A stretch of DNA of 64,000 bases from Streptococcus mitis (GCF_946190065.1 NZ_CAMHZD010000012.1:1-64000), one strand, 5' to 3'; counted from the stretch's first letter, positions 43,371 through 53,229 are shown. Notes: generated by a model not told the origin, from the letters alone. A program made the numbers and translations.

Positions 43371-44444
43371 ATGGCCAATATTTTTGACTATCTGAAAGAT
43401 GTCGCACACGATTCCTTTTACGACCTTCCTTTGAATGAATTAGATGTTTTAGCCTTAACAGAAACAACCTACCTCTCCTTTGATAATCTGGTCTCCACAA
43501 ATCCTCAGCGACTTTTAGACCTGGCACCTCAGGTTCCAAGGGAGCCTAACATGTTGACTAGTAAAAATCGCCTCCAGCTATTAGATGAACTAGCTCAACA
43601 CAAACGATTCAAAAATTGCAAACTCTCCCATTTTGTCAACGACATCGACCCTGAGCTGCAAAAGCAATTTGCAGCTATGACCTACCGCCTCACTCTCGAT
43701 ACCTATCTGATTGTCTTTCGTGGGACTGATGACAGCATCATTGGCTGGAAGGAAGATTTCCACCTGACCTATATGAAGGAAATTCCTGCTCAAAAGCACG
43801 CCCTCCGCTATTTAAAGAACTTTTTTGCCCACCATCCTAAGCAAAAGGTCATTCTGTCCGGGCATTCCAAGGGAGGAAATCTAGCCATCTATGCTGCTAG
43901 TCAAATTGAGCAAAGCTTGCAAAATCAAATCACAGCAGTTTATACCTTTGATGCGCCTGGTCTCCATAAAGAACTGACACAAACTGAGGGATATCAAAGG
44001 ATAATGGATAGAATCAAGGTCTTTATCCCACAAGGGTCCATTATCGGTATGATGATGGAAATCCCTAACCACCAAATCATCGTGCACAGTACTGCCTTAG
44101 GTGGTATCGCCCAACACGATACCTTTAGTTGGCAGATTGAGGACAAACACTTCGTCCAACTGGATAAAATCAACAGTGATAGTCAACAAGTCGACACAAC
44201 CTTCAAGGAATGGGTGGCCACAGTCCCTGACGAGGAACTCCAGCTCTACTTCGATCTCTTCTTTGGCACTATTCTTGATTCTGGTATCACCTCTATCAAT
44301 GACCTGTCTTCCTTCAAGGCTATCGAACACATTCATCATCTCTTTGTTCAAGCGCAATCCCTCACTCCAGAAGAAAGGGAAACCTTGGGACGCCTTACCC
44401 AGTTATTGATTGATACCCGTTACCAAGTCTGGAAGAATAGATAG
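43371..44444 (+). CDS. Mbeg1/DUF2974-family alpha/beta hydrolase
   Basis: This 357-residue protein has the lipase-type nucleophile motif LSGHSKGGNLA near residue 165 and an FRGTDDSIIGWKEDF motif before it, as in fungal-lipase-like DUF2974 proteins. There is no signal peptide or membrane segment, so it is cytosolic. The substrate is unknown; an esterase or lipase role is likely. The ribosome site is AAAGGAG. Confidence 0.8.
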   Translation: MANIFDYLKDVAHDSFYDLPLNELDVLALTETTYLSFDNLVSTNPQRLLDLAPQVPREPNMLTSKNRLQLLDELAQHKRFKNCKLSHFVNDIDPELQKQFAAMTYRLTLDTYLIVFRGTDDSIIGWKEDFHLTYMKEIPAQKHALRYLKNFFAHHPKQKVILSGHSKGGNLAIYAASQIEQSLQNQITAVYTFDAPGLHKELTQTEGYQRIMDRIKVFIPQGSIIGMMMEIPNHQIIVHSTALGGIAQHDTFSWQIEDKHFVQLDKINSDSQQVDTTFKEWVATVPDEELQLYFDLFFGTILDSGITSINDLSSFKAIEHIHHLFVQAQSLTPEERETLGRLTQLLIDTRYQVWKNR

Positions 44445-44474
44445 TACCTTTCAAAAATCAAATGTATATAAAAC

Positions 44475-44519
44475 AAAAGACCTAGAATACATACTTTCAT
44501 GTGCATTCTAAGTCTTTTT
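44475..44519. terminator. Bidirectional terminator between the hydrolase and YdcF genes
   Basis: AAAAGAC and GTCTTTT arms with inner TAGAAT/ATTCTA pairs serve both converging genes. Confidence 0.85.
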
Positions 44520-44532
44520 AAATAAAATCTAA

Positions 44533-45552
44533 CTACCAAATAATCCCTTTGTAGGCTATCAAAATGAGGACTGATAGCAGGACATAAAAGGCAAGGAAAA
44601 GCCATTTCATCTTAACACAGAGCGCTACGTACTCCCGAATAAAAGCAGATGGTATGTAGTAGCCTGCCGTCCTACATCCGAGGCCATCTCCCTTCATATT
44701 TAACTTACGCGCATAGGTACTGGTACGAAAAACATGATAGTCATTTGTTACAAAGAGAAATTGAGGTTTGGCTACCAGTTTCTCGCCAAGTTCCTTAGAA
44801 AAGAGAAGGTTCTCATAGGTAGTCCTTGATTGATCCTCCAGAATAATCGCATCTTGGGGAACATCTGTCTCTTCAAGCAGATAGTTTGTAATAGCCTGCG
44901 CTTCAGAAATTTTCTCATCTCCTCCTTGACCACCACTGGCAATAATTTTTATGTTAGAATTCTTAGACTTGTGGTAAGCTTCTACCGCCTTATCAATTCT
45001 CCTCTTTAGCAAAGGTGTTACCTTTTCTCCGCCTAATAAACCAGCACCGTGAATGATAATAAAATCATAATGCTTCTTCTTAGGAATAAAGAGATACAAG
45101 ATAGAGTACAGCATAAAACCCGTAAAAGCAAAGCCAAAAATAAAATAAGAGTAGAAAATGAATACAAATAAAATGTTTAGAAAGTGATTGGTGGCAAATA
45201 AAGCGTCTCTATCTCCAAAGCGAAATAACATCAAAGCAAAAAATACCAAAATGACTATTCCAAGGAGCATGGAGAGATAATTGGCCTTTGAACGTCCCTC
45301 TCGCTTCAACAAAATGACCCCATTATAGATTAAAAAGATGCCACTTAGAAAAATCAGTATCGGAAGTAAAATAAAGGGGAATATAAAAAAAGCGAAATGA
45401 ATCTTCTCATACCCATTTTGATAAAAAAGGTAGCCTAGATAAAAATAACTGGAAATGAGGGATAATAAGAATAATACTGGATTCCACAAACTTCTATTAT
45501 CCTTCCAAAATGACACTATAAAGGCTAATACAATTCCTATAACGAGATACAT
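44533..45552 (-). CDS. YdcF/DUF218-family membrane protein
   Basis: This 339-residue protein has five N-terminal membrane segments (about 1-160), a DUF218 domain starting at IIIHGAGLLGGEKVTPLLKRR and including ASGGQGGDEKISEA, ILEDQSRTTYENL and VTNDYHVFRT, and a final helix. The family (SanA/ElyC-like) is linked to envelope metabolism, but the activity is unknown. It is monocistronic. Confidence 0.82.
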   Translation of the reverse strand: MYLVIGIVLAFIVSFWKDNRSLWNPVLFLLSLISSYFYLGYLFYQNGYEKIHFAFFIFPFILLPILIFLSGIFLIYNGVILLKREGRSKANYLSMLLGIVILVFFALMLFRFGDRDALFATNHFLNILFVFIFYSYFIFGFAFTGFMLYSILYLFIPKKKHYDFIIIHGAGLLGGEKVTPLLKRRIDKAVEAYHKSKNSNIKIIASGGQGGDEKISEAQAITNYLLEETDVPQDAIILEDQSRTTYENLLFSKELGEKLVAKPQFLFVTNDYHVFRTSTYARKLNMKGDGLGCRTAGYYIPSAFIREYVALCVKMKWLFLAFYVLLSVLILIAYKGIIW

Positions 45553-45597
45553 TTCTTCCTCCTTTAATGATTCTATTTTATCACAATTTTACATAGA

Positions 45598-45624
45598 GAA
45601 AAAGAGGGCATCTACCCCTCTTAA
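45598..45624 (-). terminator. Rrf2 gene terminator
   Basis: On the minus strand AAGAGGG and CCCTCTT arms are followed by TTTTCTC, overlapping the gene's stop. Confidence 0.8.
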
Positions 45625-46058
45625 TCCTTCATTTGACTCTCTGCATCAGCCACGACTTGTTCTAGACTGGTCTGACCAAGCTCTGCCTCCATAGCCAGCT
45701 GGATTCTCTCCAATTTTTGATCCAAAACATCATGAATATGAGCTCCGACTGGACAATTTGGATTTGGATTGTCATGGAAACTGAAGAGTTGACCTGTCTT
45801 TCCAAGACACTCAACCGCTTGATAAACATCTAATAGACTAATGTCTTTGAGATCCTTAACAATCTCTGTTCCCCCTGTTCCGCGCGCAACTGAAATCAGC
45901 TCTGCTTTCTTCAACTGGGACAAGGTTTTTCTGATAATGACAGGATTGACCCCTACACTAGCAGCCAGAAAATCACTGGTCACCTTTTTTTCCTTCCCCT
46001 CTAGAGCAATGATTATCAGCATATGAGTCGCAATGGTAAATCTACTTGGAATTTGCAT
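45621..46058 (-). CDS. Rrf2-family transcriptional regulator
   Basis: This 145-residue winged-helix regulator has a recognition region (TSDFLAASVGVNPVIIRKTLSQLKKAELI) and the family wing RGTGGTEI. It holds only one Cys in the region where IscR or NsrR carry three cluster ligands, so it probably does not bind an Fe-S cluster and looks more like the YwnA subgroup. No target is obvious; it starts 75 nt from the metallophosphoesterase gene on the same strand. Confidence 0.85.
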   Translation of the reverse strand: MQIPSRFTIATHMLIIIALEGKEKKVTSDFLAASVGVNPVIIRKTLSQLKKAELISVARGTGGTEIVKDLKDISLLDVYQAVECLGKTGQLFSFHDNPNPNCPVGAHIHDVLDQKLERIQLAMEAELGQTSLEQVVADAESQMKD

Positions 46059-46133
46059 CCTCTTCTCCTTTTTACGAGGCTCCCCTGCCTCTACTCTTCT
46101 TTTTCTATTATTATACCCTTTTTAGTTGTAATG

Positions 46134-46976
46134 TCAATCATTACCACTTTTCAACCAGTCGTCTAACTCCCTATCGTATCCCTCTTTCTGAGCCAATTCT
46201 CTCAGAAATTCCTGATGATGAGTATGATGGATACCATTGACTAGACTTTCATAATACACCTCAAAATAAGGGAGTTTCAGGTCTTTAGCCAACTGCAATT
46301 CAGCTGCCACATCGTAGTCCACCCGTCGGAAATCCATATCTACCAAGCCCTTGTCATCAAACTCCAAAATCATATACTGGGCCCGCAAGTCCTTCCGCAA
46401 CTGAGTATCTAGAAAGAAAGGTTGCCCAATCGAACCCGGATTGACAATCAATTGCCCACCAGTACCGTAACGAAGCAACTGCTGGTGAATATGACCATAC
46501 ACAGCAATATCACAAGGCGGGTTGGTCACCAAGCGGTCAAAATCCTCTTGCGCTCCAGTATGAATCAACTCTCTCCCCCAGTTCTTATCAGGAAGATGGT
46601 GGCTAATTCCTACCGTCAAATCCCCAAACTGACGATGAATCTGGAGTGGTTGATTATGGAGCAGTTCAATTTCTTCTAGTGAAATTTCCTCTAAAACATA
46701 CTGGCACTGGCGCAAGAGATAGCGTTGACTGGGACGAGTACTATCCAATTCCTTGCGGACACCATGCCACAGACTATCTTCCCAGTTTCCCAAAACTCTA
46801 GCTGTAATCGGTAGTTGAGCCAACAAGTCCAATATCCTTCTCCGCCCTGTTCCTGGCATGAGAATATCCCCCAAAAGCCAGTATTCATCCACTCCTAGCT
46901 GCCGAGTATCTGCCAAAACAGCCTCCAAGGCTGTAGTATTTCCATGAATATCTGAAAGAAGAGCTATTTTTGTCAT
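46134..46976 (-). CDS. Metallophosphoesterase family protein
   Basis: This 280-residue protein has all the metal-binding blocks of the calcineurin-like fold: LLSDIHGN (Asp and His), LGDIL, GNWED, HHLP, and YGHIHQQ. The family includes MPPE and YfcE-like enzymes; the substrate is unknown. ATG 46976 (MTKIALLSD) is 6 nt after GAGGAG; the ATG two codons upstream is too close to that site. It is cytosolic. Confidence 0.85.
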   Translation of the reverse strand: MTKIALLSDIHGNTTALEAVLADTRQLGVDEYWLLGDILMPGTGRRRILDLLAQLPITARVLGNWEDSLWHGVRKELDSTRPSQRYLLRQCQYVLEEISLEEIELLHNQPLQIHRQFGDLTVGISHHLPDKNWGRELIHTGAQEDFDRLVTNPPCDIAVYGHIHQQLLRYGTGGQLIVNPGSIGQPFFLDTQLRKDLRAQYMILEFDDKGLVDMDFRRVDYDVAAELQLAKDLKLPYFEVYYESLVNGIHHTHHQEFLRELAQKEGYDRELDDWLKSGND

Positions 46977-47087
46977 ATTCATCTCCTCATTTTTTCTCTT
47001 GCAATAAGTATAACATAAAAAGTCACAGCTAGAGAAATCTAGCTTTTTTTGATATACTAGATAAAGATATTAGACAAGAGGAAACGA

Positions 47088-47738
47088 ATGACCCCGAATA
47101 AAGAAGATTATCTAAAATGTATTTATGAAATTGGCACAGACCTACATAAAATCACCAACAAGGAAATTGCGGCTCGTATGCAAGTATCTCCCCCTGCCGT
47201 AACTGAAATGATTAAACGGATGAAAAGTGAAAATCTCATCCTCAAGGACAAGGAATGTGGCTATCTACTGACTGACCTTGGACTTAAACTGGTCTCTGAA
47301 CTCTACCGTAAACACCGCTTGATTGAAGTTTTTCTAGTTCATCATTTAGACTATACGAGTGACCAGATTCACGAGGAAGCTGAGGTATTGGAACATACTG
47401 TCTCTGACCTATTCGTGGAGAGACTAGAAAAATTACTTGGATTCCCCAAAACTTGCCCTCACGGAGGAACTATTCCTGCCAAGGGAGAACTCCTGGTTGA
47501 AATCAATAACCTGCCACTAGCTGATATCAAGGAAGCTGGCGCCTACCGCCTGACTCGGGTGCACGATAGTTTTGACATTCTCCATTATTTGGATAAGCAC
47601 TCACTTCACATCGGTGACTGTCTCCAAGTCCAGCAGTTTGATGGCTTCAGCAATACCTTCACTATCCTCAGTAAAAATGAGGATTTGCAAGTAAGTATGG
47701 ACATTGCCAAACAACTCTACGTCGAGAAAATCGACTAA
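47088..47738 (+). CDS. psaR: Manganese-responsive repressor PsaR
   Basis: This 216-residue DtxR/MntR-family repressor has an N-terminal winged helix (about 1-70: ISPPAVTEMIKRMKSENLI-like), a metal and dimerisation domain (His-rich 'HRLIEVFLVHHL', HEEAEVLEH) and a C-terminal FeoA/SH3-like domain. With Mn2+ it represses psaBCA; with Zn2+ it is derepressed in pneumococcus. Its operator is recognisable before psaB at 56.2 kb. It has its own TATACT promoter. Confidence 0.93.
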   Translation: MTPNKEDYLKCIYEIGTDLHKITNKEIAARMQVSPPAVTEMIKRMKSENLILKDKECGYLLTDLGLKLVSELYRKHRLIEVFLVHHLDYTSDQIHEEAEVLEHTVSDLFVERLEKLLGFPKTCPHGGTIPAKGELLVEINNLPLADIKEAGAYRLTRVHDSFDILHYLDKHSLHIGDCLQVQQFDGFSNTFTILSKNEDLQVSMDIAKQLYVEKID

Positions 47739-47756
47739 TTTCTCAAGTACCCAACC

Positions 47757-47791
47757 AACCCTGAAAGTTTAATTTTCAGGGTTTTATTTCT
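47757..47791 (+). terminator. psaR terminator
   Basis: CCCTGAAA and TTTCAGGG arms are followed by TTTTATTT. Confidence 0.88.
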
Positions 47792-47857
47792 AGCATTTGA
47801 TTTTACTTTCATTTAGTTGTAGAATGTTTGTTAAAAAAAAGAAAGATAGTTTAACCT

Positions 47858-48565
47858 ATGAAAAAATCACTAAAAATTTTTGCTACATCCAAATGGTTTG
47901 ACCTCTTCGGTGTTGCTCTGGTCGTTGGGATTGCGATTGCATCTGGTTACCTCAACTCTCGTCTCGATAAATTCGTAGATTGGGGACCCTGGACTGCTCT
48001 TGTTCCCTTTGGATTGATTTCCGTAACCAATGTTGGGATTTCCATGTTGTCCACTCGTTTTACAGGAAAATTAAGCAAGTGGGGAAATTACTTTGGCATT
48101 ATCAATACGATTTTGTCCGGTACTATTGATTATATCCTTGGAAATAAGGCGGCCATTATCACCTATCCTGTCACCTTCCTCATTTATACCTTTGCGATTA
48201 AGAAATGGGAAGCTTCGCAAGAAGGCAGACCCAACCAAATGAGCCAAAAACAGCTAAAGTTGGCGGCCATCATCATTTCCATCATCGCCTTCCTCTTTGC
48301 CTTTGTGACCAACTATATCGGATATGGTGGTAAGATGAATCTCCTTGCCTATGTAACAACTATTGCCTTTGCACTGTCCCTCATCGCCAATGCCTTGAAC
48401 GCATTGAAACTGACAACTCAGTGGGGCTTCTGGTTGATTTACAATTTTGTGCAGCTGACAAAGGCTGGCATTCAAGGAAACTTCGCCAATATCGGTAAAT
48501 ACATCTTTTATATCCTCAATGCAATCGGAGCTTTATTTGTCTGGAATGATGAAGAAGTTAGATAA
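47858..48565 (+). CDS. pnuC: PnuC-type nicotinamide riboside transporter
   Basis: This 235-residue protein has about seven hydrophobic segments and the PnuC-family aromatic and Asn-containing core (TQWGFWLIYNFVQL near the end). The family carries nicotinamide riboside or other nucleosides by facilitated diffusion. With the nicotinamidase at 5.4 kb it feeds NAD salvage. The gene is separate, with a TTGTAGAATG-like -10 before it. Confidence 0.85.
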   Translation: MKKSLKIFATSKWFDLFGVALVVGIAIASGYLNSRLDKFVDWGPWTALVPFGLISVTNVGISMLSTRFTGKLSKWGNYFGIINTILSGTIDYILGNKAAIITYPVTFLIYTFAIKKWEASQEGRPNQMSQKQLKLAAIIISIIAFLFAFVTNYIGYGGKMNLLAYVTTIAFALSLIANALNALKLTTQWGFWLIYNFVQLTKAGIQGNFANIGKYIFYILNAIGALFVWNDEEVR

Positions 48566-48695
48566 TAGAAGGAAACTCAAATAAAGAATACTAGCCAACT
48601 TAAGAGAATCTCCCTTCTACTATTTTTATCATTTTACTTGTAACTCCCATTCTTTTGGAGTAGAATGAAGCTAGATAAAAGAGGGAGGTCATCTT

Positions 48696-49109
48696 ATGAA
48701 AAATCTCTTTAGAATCCATTTTGTAGCAATTGCAGTCATTGATTTGCTACTATTTGCATTTTTTACCACTAGACCCGAGACTTCTTTGGAGCAGCTCCTG
48801 CTTTCTGGCTTCATTTTTATCCTTGCTCAAGGACTCCTGCTATTTCGCTTGGTTGTCCGACTCAAACATCAATTCACTGAGATTTATCCTCAAATCAATA
48901 AAAAGATTCGCTTCTACTATTTAGGGGTTCTCACCTTTGATTTTCTGTTTTTCTTCATCTTATCCCTCATAAGTTCTCATCGTTTTTCATCTCTTATGCC
49001 AATTGCCACTGCTTGCCATTCTACTTTATATTATACGACGACTAACTACCTAAGAGAAAACTATCCAGACTTTTACGACAAACACATCTCTTTATGGGAG
49101 TGTCTCTAA
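48696..49109 (+). CDS. Small four-helix membrane protein, tandem paralog 1
   Basis: This 137-residue protein has four hydrophobic segments and a short tail ending ISLWECL. I do not recognise the family. The next gene is a paralog of equal length with the same layout and the same ending, ISFWSIL, and similar turns (HQFTEIYPQI versus HFSQLYSQI). The pair is probably one operon, 18 nt apart, from a tandem duplication. Strong ribosome site GGGAGG. Confidence 0.75.
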   Translation: MKNLFRIHFVAIAVIDLLLFAFFTTRPETSLEQLLLSGFIFILAQGLLLFRLVVRLKHQFTEIYPQINKKIRFYYLGVLTFDFLFFFILSLISSHRFSSLMPIATACHSTLYYTTTNYLRENYPDFYDKHISLWECL

Positions 49110-49127
49110 GGCAAAGGAGGTTTTAGC

Positions 49128-49541
49128 ATGAAAAAAATCATCTTCATCAAAATCACTCAACTCCTTGTCATTGATGGAATCATGCTGGCATTTTTGACGT
49201 TTAAAGAGGGGCTTACTTGGGATTGGATTTTGATTTATAGCGGTTGGCTCATTTTCTTTCATCCTGTGCTATTGACCTATCTGTCTAATCAGCTTTGTGA
49301 CCACTTTAGTCAACTCTATTCCCAGATTAGACCGATATTCTGGCGCTTTGCATTACAAATCCTCCTATGGGATAGCCTGATGATTCTCTCCTTGATATGT
49401 TTAAGTGGTATCCCACTTTTCCTCCAGGGAACTCTCCTAATCCTAGGACACCTCATCCCTTCCTATCACATAAGCCAAAGTTTGAAAAGAGACTTCCCCA
49501 AGGCCTATCAGGAACAGATTTCATTTTGGAGTATTTTATGA
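49128..49541 (+). CDS. Small four-helix membrane protein, tandem paralog 2
   Basis: This is the second 137-residue member of the pair; it has four hydrophobic segments, a basic first residue block (MKKIIFIK), a HFSQLYSQIRP turn matching the first copy, and a YQEQISFWSIL tail. The function is unknown. Ribosome site AAAGGAGG. The two copies have diverged strongly in sequence although length and topology are kept. Confidence 0.75.
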   Translation: MKKIIFIKITQLLVIDGIMLAFLTFKEGLTWDWILIYSGWLIFFHPVLLTYLSNQLCDHFSQLYSQIRPIFWRFALQILLWDSLMILSLICLSGIPLFLQGTLLILGHLIPSYHISQSLKRDFPKAYQEQISFWSIL

Positions 49542-49550
49542 TAGATGAGA

Positions 49551-49579
49551 AAAACCAAGCCGGCCGGGCTTGGTCTTTC
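49551..49579. terminator. Bidirectional terminator before dtd
   Basis: AACCAAGCC and GGCTTGGT arms around a GC-rich loop, with A and T runs on both sides. Confidence 0.85.
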
Positions 49580-50023
49580 TTATCTATTTTTAGTATCAAG
49601 AATAATGGTAACTGGTCCATCATTAACCAGCTCAACCTGCATGTCCGCACCAAAGATACCTGTCTGAACGGGCACTTCCTGCGCTAATTTTTGATTGAAA
49701 GCGTCATAGAAGTCTGATGCCATATCAGGCTTGGCTGCACCTGTGAAGGCTGGACGATTGCCCTTCTTAGTATCCGCAAAGAGAGTAAACTGAGAAATAG
49801 AGAGGATTTCTCCCTCAATATCTTTGACAGACAGGTTCATCTTGCCTTCTGCATCTGAAAAAATCCGCATATTGACAATCTTTCTCACAGCATAGTCCAA
49901 ATCTTCCTCTTGGTCCTCTGGTCCAACACCAACCAGCAATAAAAGCCCCTGATTGATTTTCCCCTGCAACTGACCTTCGATACTGACTTGGGCTTTTTTA
50001 ACCCGTTGGATAATGATTTTCAT
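49580..50023 (-). CDS. dtd: D-aminoacyl-tRNA deacylase
   Basis: This 147-residue enzyme removes D-amino acids (and Gly from tRNA-Ala) from mischarged tRNA. Family motifs [17 protein letters not shown] and the C-terminal GXPX-like [10 protein letters not shown] are present. It lies 29 nt after relA on the same strand, as in many Firmicutes, and is co-transcribed. It is cytosolic and full length. Confidence 0.96.
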   Translation of the reverse strand: MKIIIQRVKKAQVSIEGQLQGKINQGLLLLVGVGPEDQEEDLDYAVRKIVNMRIFSDAEGKMNLSVKDIEGEILSISQFTLFADTKKGNRPAFTGAAKPDMASDFYDAFNQKLAQEVPVQTGIFGADMQVELVNDGPVTIILDTKNR

Positions 50024-50052
50024 AATAGCCTTTCTAGTAAGAGCTAGGACAA

Positions 50053-52275
50053 TTAGCCATTGGTACGTTTAACAGAGTAAACTTCTGGCACACTCTTAAT
50101 CTTGTCCACGACCGTAGTCAGCGTCGAGAGGTTAGCAATGCCAAAGGATACATGGATATTAGCAAACTTCATATCCTTGGTTGGTTGGGCGTTGACTGTT
50201 GAGATATTCTTAGTTGTGTTTGAAAGAACTTGTAGCACATCGTTCAACAGTCCTGTACGGTTGAGGCCATAAATATCGATATGGGCCATATACTCCTTAT
50301 TTGAGCTAGAGTACTGGTCTTCCCATTCCACATCAAGAAGACGTTGCTCGTAGTTTTCTTGGGCACGCAGATTCATACAGTCCACACGGTGAATAGCTAC
50401 ACCACGCCCCTTGGTAATATAGCCAACAATATCATCACCAGGAACTGGATTACAACACTTGGCAATCCGCACTAGGAGGCCTGATGCACCTTCAATGACC
50501 ACACCACCCTCATGCTTGACCTTGAGGGTTTCTTTATTTTCAACCTTGATCTCGCCACCTTTGACAAGTTCCTCTGCTTCAGCCTTGGCCTTGGCACGTT
50601 CTTCCTCACGACGTTCCTTCTCAGTTAGACGATTAAAGACAGTAATAGCACCGATTTCTCCAAAACCAATGGCCGCAAAGAGGGATTCTTCTGTCTTGTA
50701 GCTGGTCTTTTGCAGAACTCGGTCCATATGACGCTTGTCCATGAATTTATTGGCCACATAGCCATTTTCTTGGAACTGGGCCATCAACATTTCACGACCC
50801 TTATTGACAGACAATTCCTTATCTTGGTTTTTAAAGAACTGGCGAATCTTGTTACGGGCTTTGCTGGTCTTGACCATGTTGAGCCAGTCACGACTCGGCC
50901 CAAAGGAGTTAGGGTTGGTGACAATTTCAACCTGATCCCCTGTCTTGAGCTTGGTTGTCAGTGGAACCATGCGACCATTGACCTTGGCTCCAGTTGCTTT
51001 TTCCCCAACCTTGGTATGGATTTCATAGGCAAAGTCAATCGGTCCTGAATCTTTCGGAAGGGAACGGACAGCTCCATCTGGGGTAAAGACGTAAATCTCC
51101 TCAGCCAGATAGTTTTCCTTAACTGAATCCACAAATTCCTTGGCATCGTCAGCCTGGTCTTGGAGCTCCATCATCTCCTTGATCCAGTTCATTCCAATGG
51201 CTGATTCCTTGCTGTTAACCTGCCCCTTGATGCCCTTCTTATAAGCCCAGTGAGCCGCAACCCCGTACTCAGCCACCTCATGCATGGCCTTGGTCCGAAT
51301 CTGGAATTCAATCGGCCCTTTTGGCCCATAGACAGTCGTATGGATAGACTGATAACCATTGGCCTTGCGGTTAGCGATATAGTCTTTGAAACGACCTGGC
51401 ATTGGTTTCCAAAGTTCATGCACATAACCAAGCATGGCATAAACATCACTTTGGGTATCTAAAATACAACGAATGGCAATCAGATCATAGATTTCCTCAA
51501 AACGTTTTCTCTTATCCTGCATTTTGCGGAAAATTGAGTAAATATGCTTGGGACGACCGTAAATCTTCCCTTTCAAGTGACGATCCGTCGTATAGTCTTC
51601 TAGCTTCGTAACTACCTCATCCACCAAGGCCTCACGCTCTCTGCGCTTTTCCTTCATCATATGGGTAATCTTGTAAAACTCCGTTGGGTTGAGATAACGG
51701 AAAGATAAGTCTTCCAACTCCCATTTGACACTGGAAATCCCCAGACGGTGAGCAAGTGGGGCATAGATTTCCATAGTTTCTTTGGAAATGCGCTCCTGCT
51801 TGTCTTTTCGAAGATGTTTAAGCGTTCGCATATTATGCAAGCGGTCAGACAGTTTGACCAAGATAACACGGATATCCTCAGACATGGCCATGAGCATCTT
51901 GCGGTGATTTTCCGCTAATTGCTCCTCGATCGATTTGTACTCGACCTTACCAAGCTTGGTAACCCCATCGACAATCACGCGCACATCAGGACCAAACTCC
52001 CTTTCCAAATCGTCCAAGGTCGCATCAGTATCTTCCACCACATCATGCAAGAAACCACAAGCTACTGTTACAGCATCCAGCTTGAGTTTGGCTAAAATAC
52101 CTGCCACTTGGATAGGATGAATGATATAAGGCTCGCCTGATTTGCGGTATTGACCACTATGGCATTCCACCGCATAGATCAAGGCCTTATGGACAAAATG
52201 GACATCCTCTTCCGTTAAATATTCTTTGGTTAAAGCGACAACTTCTTCGCCTGTTAAATTCACTTCTTTTGGCAT
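50053..52275 (-). CDS. relA: Bifunctional (p)ppGpp synthetase/hydrolase
   Basis: This 740-residue Rel/SpoT homologue has an N-terminal HD hydrolase domain ([19 protein letters not shown]), the synthetase domain ([35 protein letters not shown]), a TGS domain ([29 protein letters not shown]), helical and zinc-finger-like regions with [12 protein letters not shown], and a C-terminal ACT domain. It controls the stringent response. The start is chosen by length; the ribosome site is TAGAG-like and weak. Confidence 0.97.
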   Translation of the reverse strand: MPKEVNLTGEEVVALTKEYLTEEDVHFVHKALIYAVECHSGQYRKSGEPYIIHPIQVAGILAKLKLDAVTVACGFLHDVVEDTDATLDDLEREFGPDVRVIVDGVTKLGKVEYKSIEEQLAENHRKMLMAMSEDIRVILVKLSDRLHNMRTLKHLRKDKQERISKETMEIYAPLAHRLGISSVKWELEDLSFRYLNPTEFYKITHMMKEKRREREALVDEVVTKLEDYTTDRHLKGKIYGRPKHIYSIFRKMQDKRKRFEEIYDLIAIRCILDTQSDVYAMLGYVHELWKPMPGRFKDYIANRKANGYQSIHTTVYGPKGPIEFQIRTKAMHEVAEYGVAAHWAYKKGIKGQVNSKESAIGMNWIKEMMELQDQADDAKEFVDSVKENYLAEEIYVFTPDGAVRSLPKDSGPIDFAYEIHTKVGEKATGAKVNGRMVPLTTKLKTGDQVEIVTNPNSFGPSRDWLNMVKTSKARNKIRQFFKNQDKELSVNKGREMLMAQFQENGYVANKFMDKRHMDRVLQKTSYKTEESLFAAIGFGEIGAITVFNRLTEKERREEERAKAKAEAEELVKGGEIKVENKETLKVKHEGGVVIEGASGLLVRIAKCCNPVPGDDIVGYITKGRGVAIHRVDCMNLRAQENYEQRLLDVEWEDQYSSSNKEYMAHIDIYGLNRTGLLNDVLQVLSNTTKNISTVNAQPTKDMKFANIHVSFGIANLSTLTTVVDKIKSVPEVYSVKRTNG

Positions 52276-52361
52276 CTCTACTCTCCAATTCTTCCTACCA
52301 TTTTATCACTTTTTTAAGAATATGAAAACTAGATTGGAACAGAATAAGAAAAAAATAATTC

Positions 52362-52398
52362 AGAATTGCTTGACAATTCTGAAATGTTTTTTTATAAT
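52362..52398 (+). promoter_or_regulatory. Consensus promoter with palindromic operator
   Basis: TTGACA (52370-52375), a 17-bp spacer and TATAAT (52393-52398) is a perfect consensus promoter. Its -35 lies inside an inverted repeat with perfect 8-bp arms CAGAATTG (52361-52368) and CAATTCTG (52374-52381). The leader to the secreted-protein gene would be about 150 nt, with two more palindromes (CATTCAA/TTGAATG near 52508-52531, AATGACGTCATT near 52527-52538). Confidence 0.75.
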
Positions 52399-52554
52399 AT
52401 GTTATACAGTTAGATTTTCTATTTAGGTGATAGAAGGAGAGATAGAAGAACGGAAACCATATTGTAATCTAAATATAATTTAACTCCCTATGCTTATCAC
52501 TTTTTCATTCAAGTAAATATATTTGAATGACGTCATTTTACAAAGGAGTATCCT

Positions 52555-52869
52555 ATGAAAAAAATTGTACTAACACTATTAGGAGCTACTGCTCTATCTA
52601 TTGCCGTTCCAATCAATGCTGCTGAAACCAATACAACAAATAACTTTGAAGGTCCTCGTTATGAGCGTATATATTCTCATAGTTATAGTAAAACAGTAAC
52701 AAAATACTATAACGATGATGGTTACATCCCACCAACTATCTACTATTCAGAATATAATGATGGTTTCCATTCAACCTTCAAAGGAACACTTGAAATAGAT
52801 AGTGTACGAAGATCAAACGGTGGAACTCGTGTCACATACACTGGTACCTTGACTGGATTTTGGAATTAA
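52555..52869 (+). CDS. Small secreted protein, paralog A
   Basis: This 104-residue protein has a clear signal peptide (about 1-23, cleavage after INA) and a mature part of about 80 residues rich in Tyr, Thr and Asn, ending TLTGFWN. It is a paralog of the next gene: both share a KTV..YY..D...P..I.YSEY.D core followed by G-T-L and an alternating beta-like end. No family is recognised. Strong ribosome site AAAGGAG. Possible roles include a bacteriocin, an inhibitor or an adhesin. Confidence 0.75.
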   Translation: MKKIVLTLLGATALSIAVPINAAETNTTNNFEGPRYERIYSHSYSKTVTKYYNDDGYIPPTIYYSEYNDGFHSTFKGTLEIDSVRRSNGGTRVTYTGTLTGFWN

Positions 52870-52918
52870 AATCCTCAAGATGCTTTCTTTTATCCTTTAG
52901 TTTATAAGGAGAACACCT

Positions 52919-53182
52919 ATGAAAAAAACTGCTATTTCTATCTTTGCTCTCCTAGTGTTAGGAGTTAGCTGCCTGTTCCTATTCAGCCAGCAAGGCTATA
53001 AAAAAACAGTCGTTCAATACTATGCTAACGACCAGAACCTGCCCAATAGGATAACTTATAGTGAATATAGCGATAAACGAGAAGCCAACTACGGTGGCAC
53101 TCTAAACATCACATCTATCAAACAAGCTAATGACGGAGTTTATGCAACCTATGAAGGACAATTGACACCTCTCCAATATTGA
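52919..53182 (+). CDS. Small secreted or membrane-anchored protein, paralog B
   Basis: This 87-residue protein has an N-terminal hydrophobic segment (about 5-24) and a mature domain homologous to paralog A (YKKTVVQYYANDQNLP, ITYSEYSD, GGTLNITSI). It has a VLGVSC sequence that is lipobox-like but not canonical, so it may be a lipoprotein, a secreted protein or an uncleaved anchored form. If paralog A is a toxin, this could be the matching immunity or decoy form; that is speculation. Same operon, 49 nt later, ribosome site AAGGAG. Confidence 0.72.
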   Translation: MKKTAISIFALLVLGVSCLFLFSQQGYKKTVVQYYANDQNLPNRITYSEYSDKREANYGGTLNITSIKQANDGVYATYEGQLTPLQY

Positions 53183-53187
53183 TAAAT

Positions 53188-53229
53188 TGATAACCAGCCT
53201 GTCTTCATCTAGTCATGCTGGTTTTTAAG
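53188..53229 (+). terminator. Terminator of the secreted-protein pair
   Basis: AACCAGC and GCTGGTT arms enclose a 17-nt loop and are followed by TTTAA. Confidence 0.85.

Noticed and set aside
52425-52475. Ribosome-site-like GAAGGAG in the leader of the secreted-protein gene
   Set aside because: No ATG, GTG or TTG with a useful frame follows at proper spacing; only an ATA start would open a 13-codon frame.
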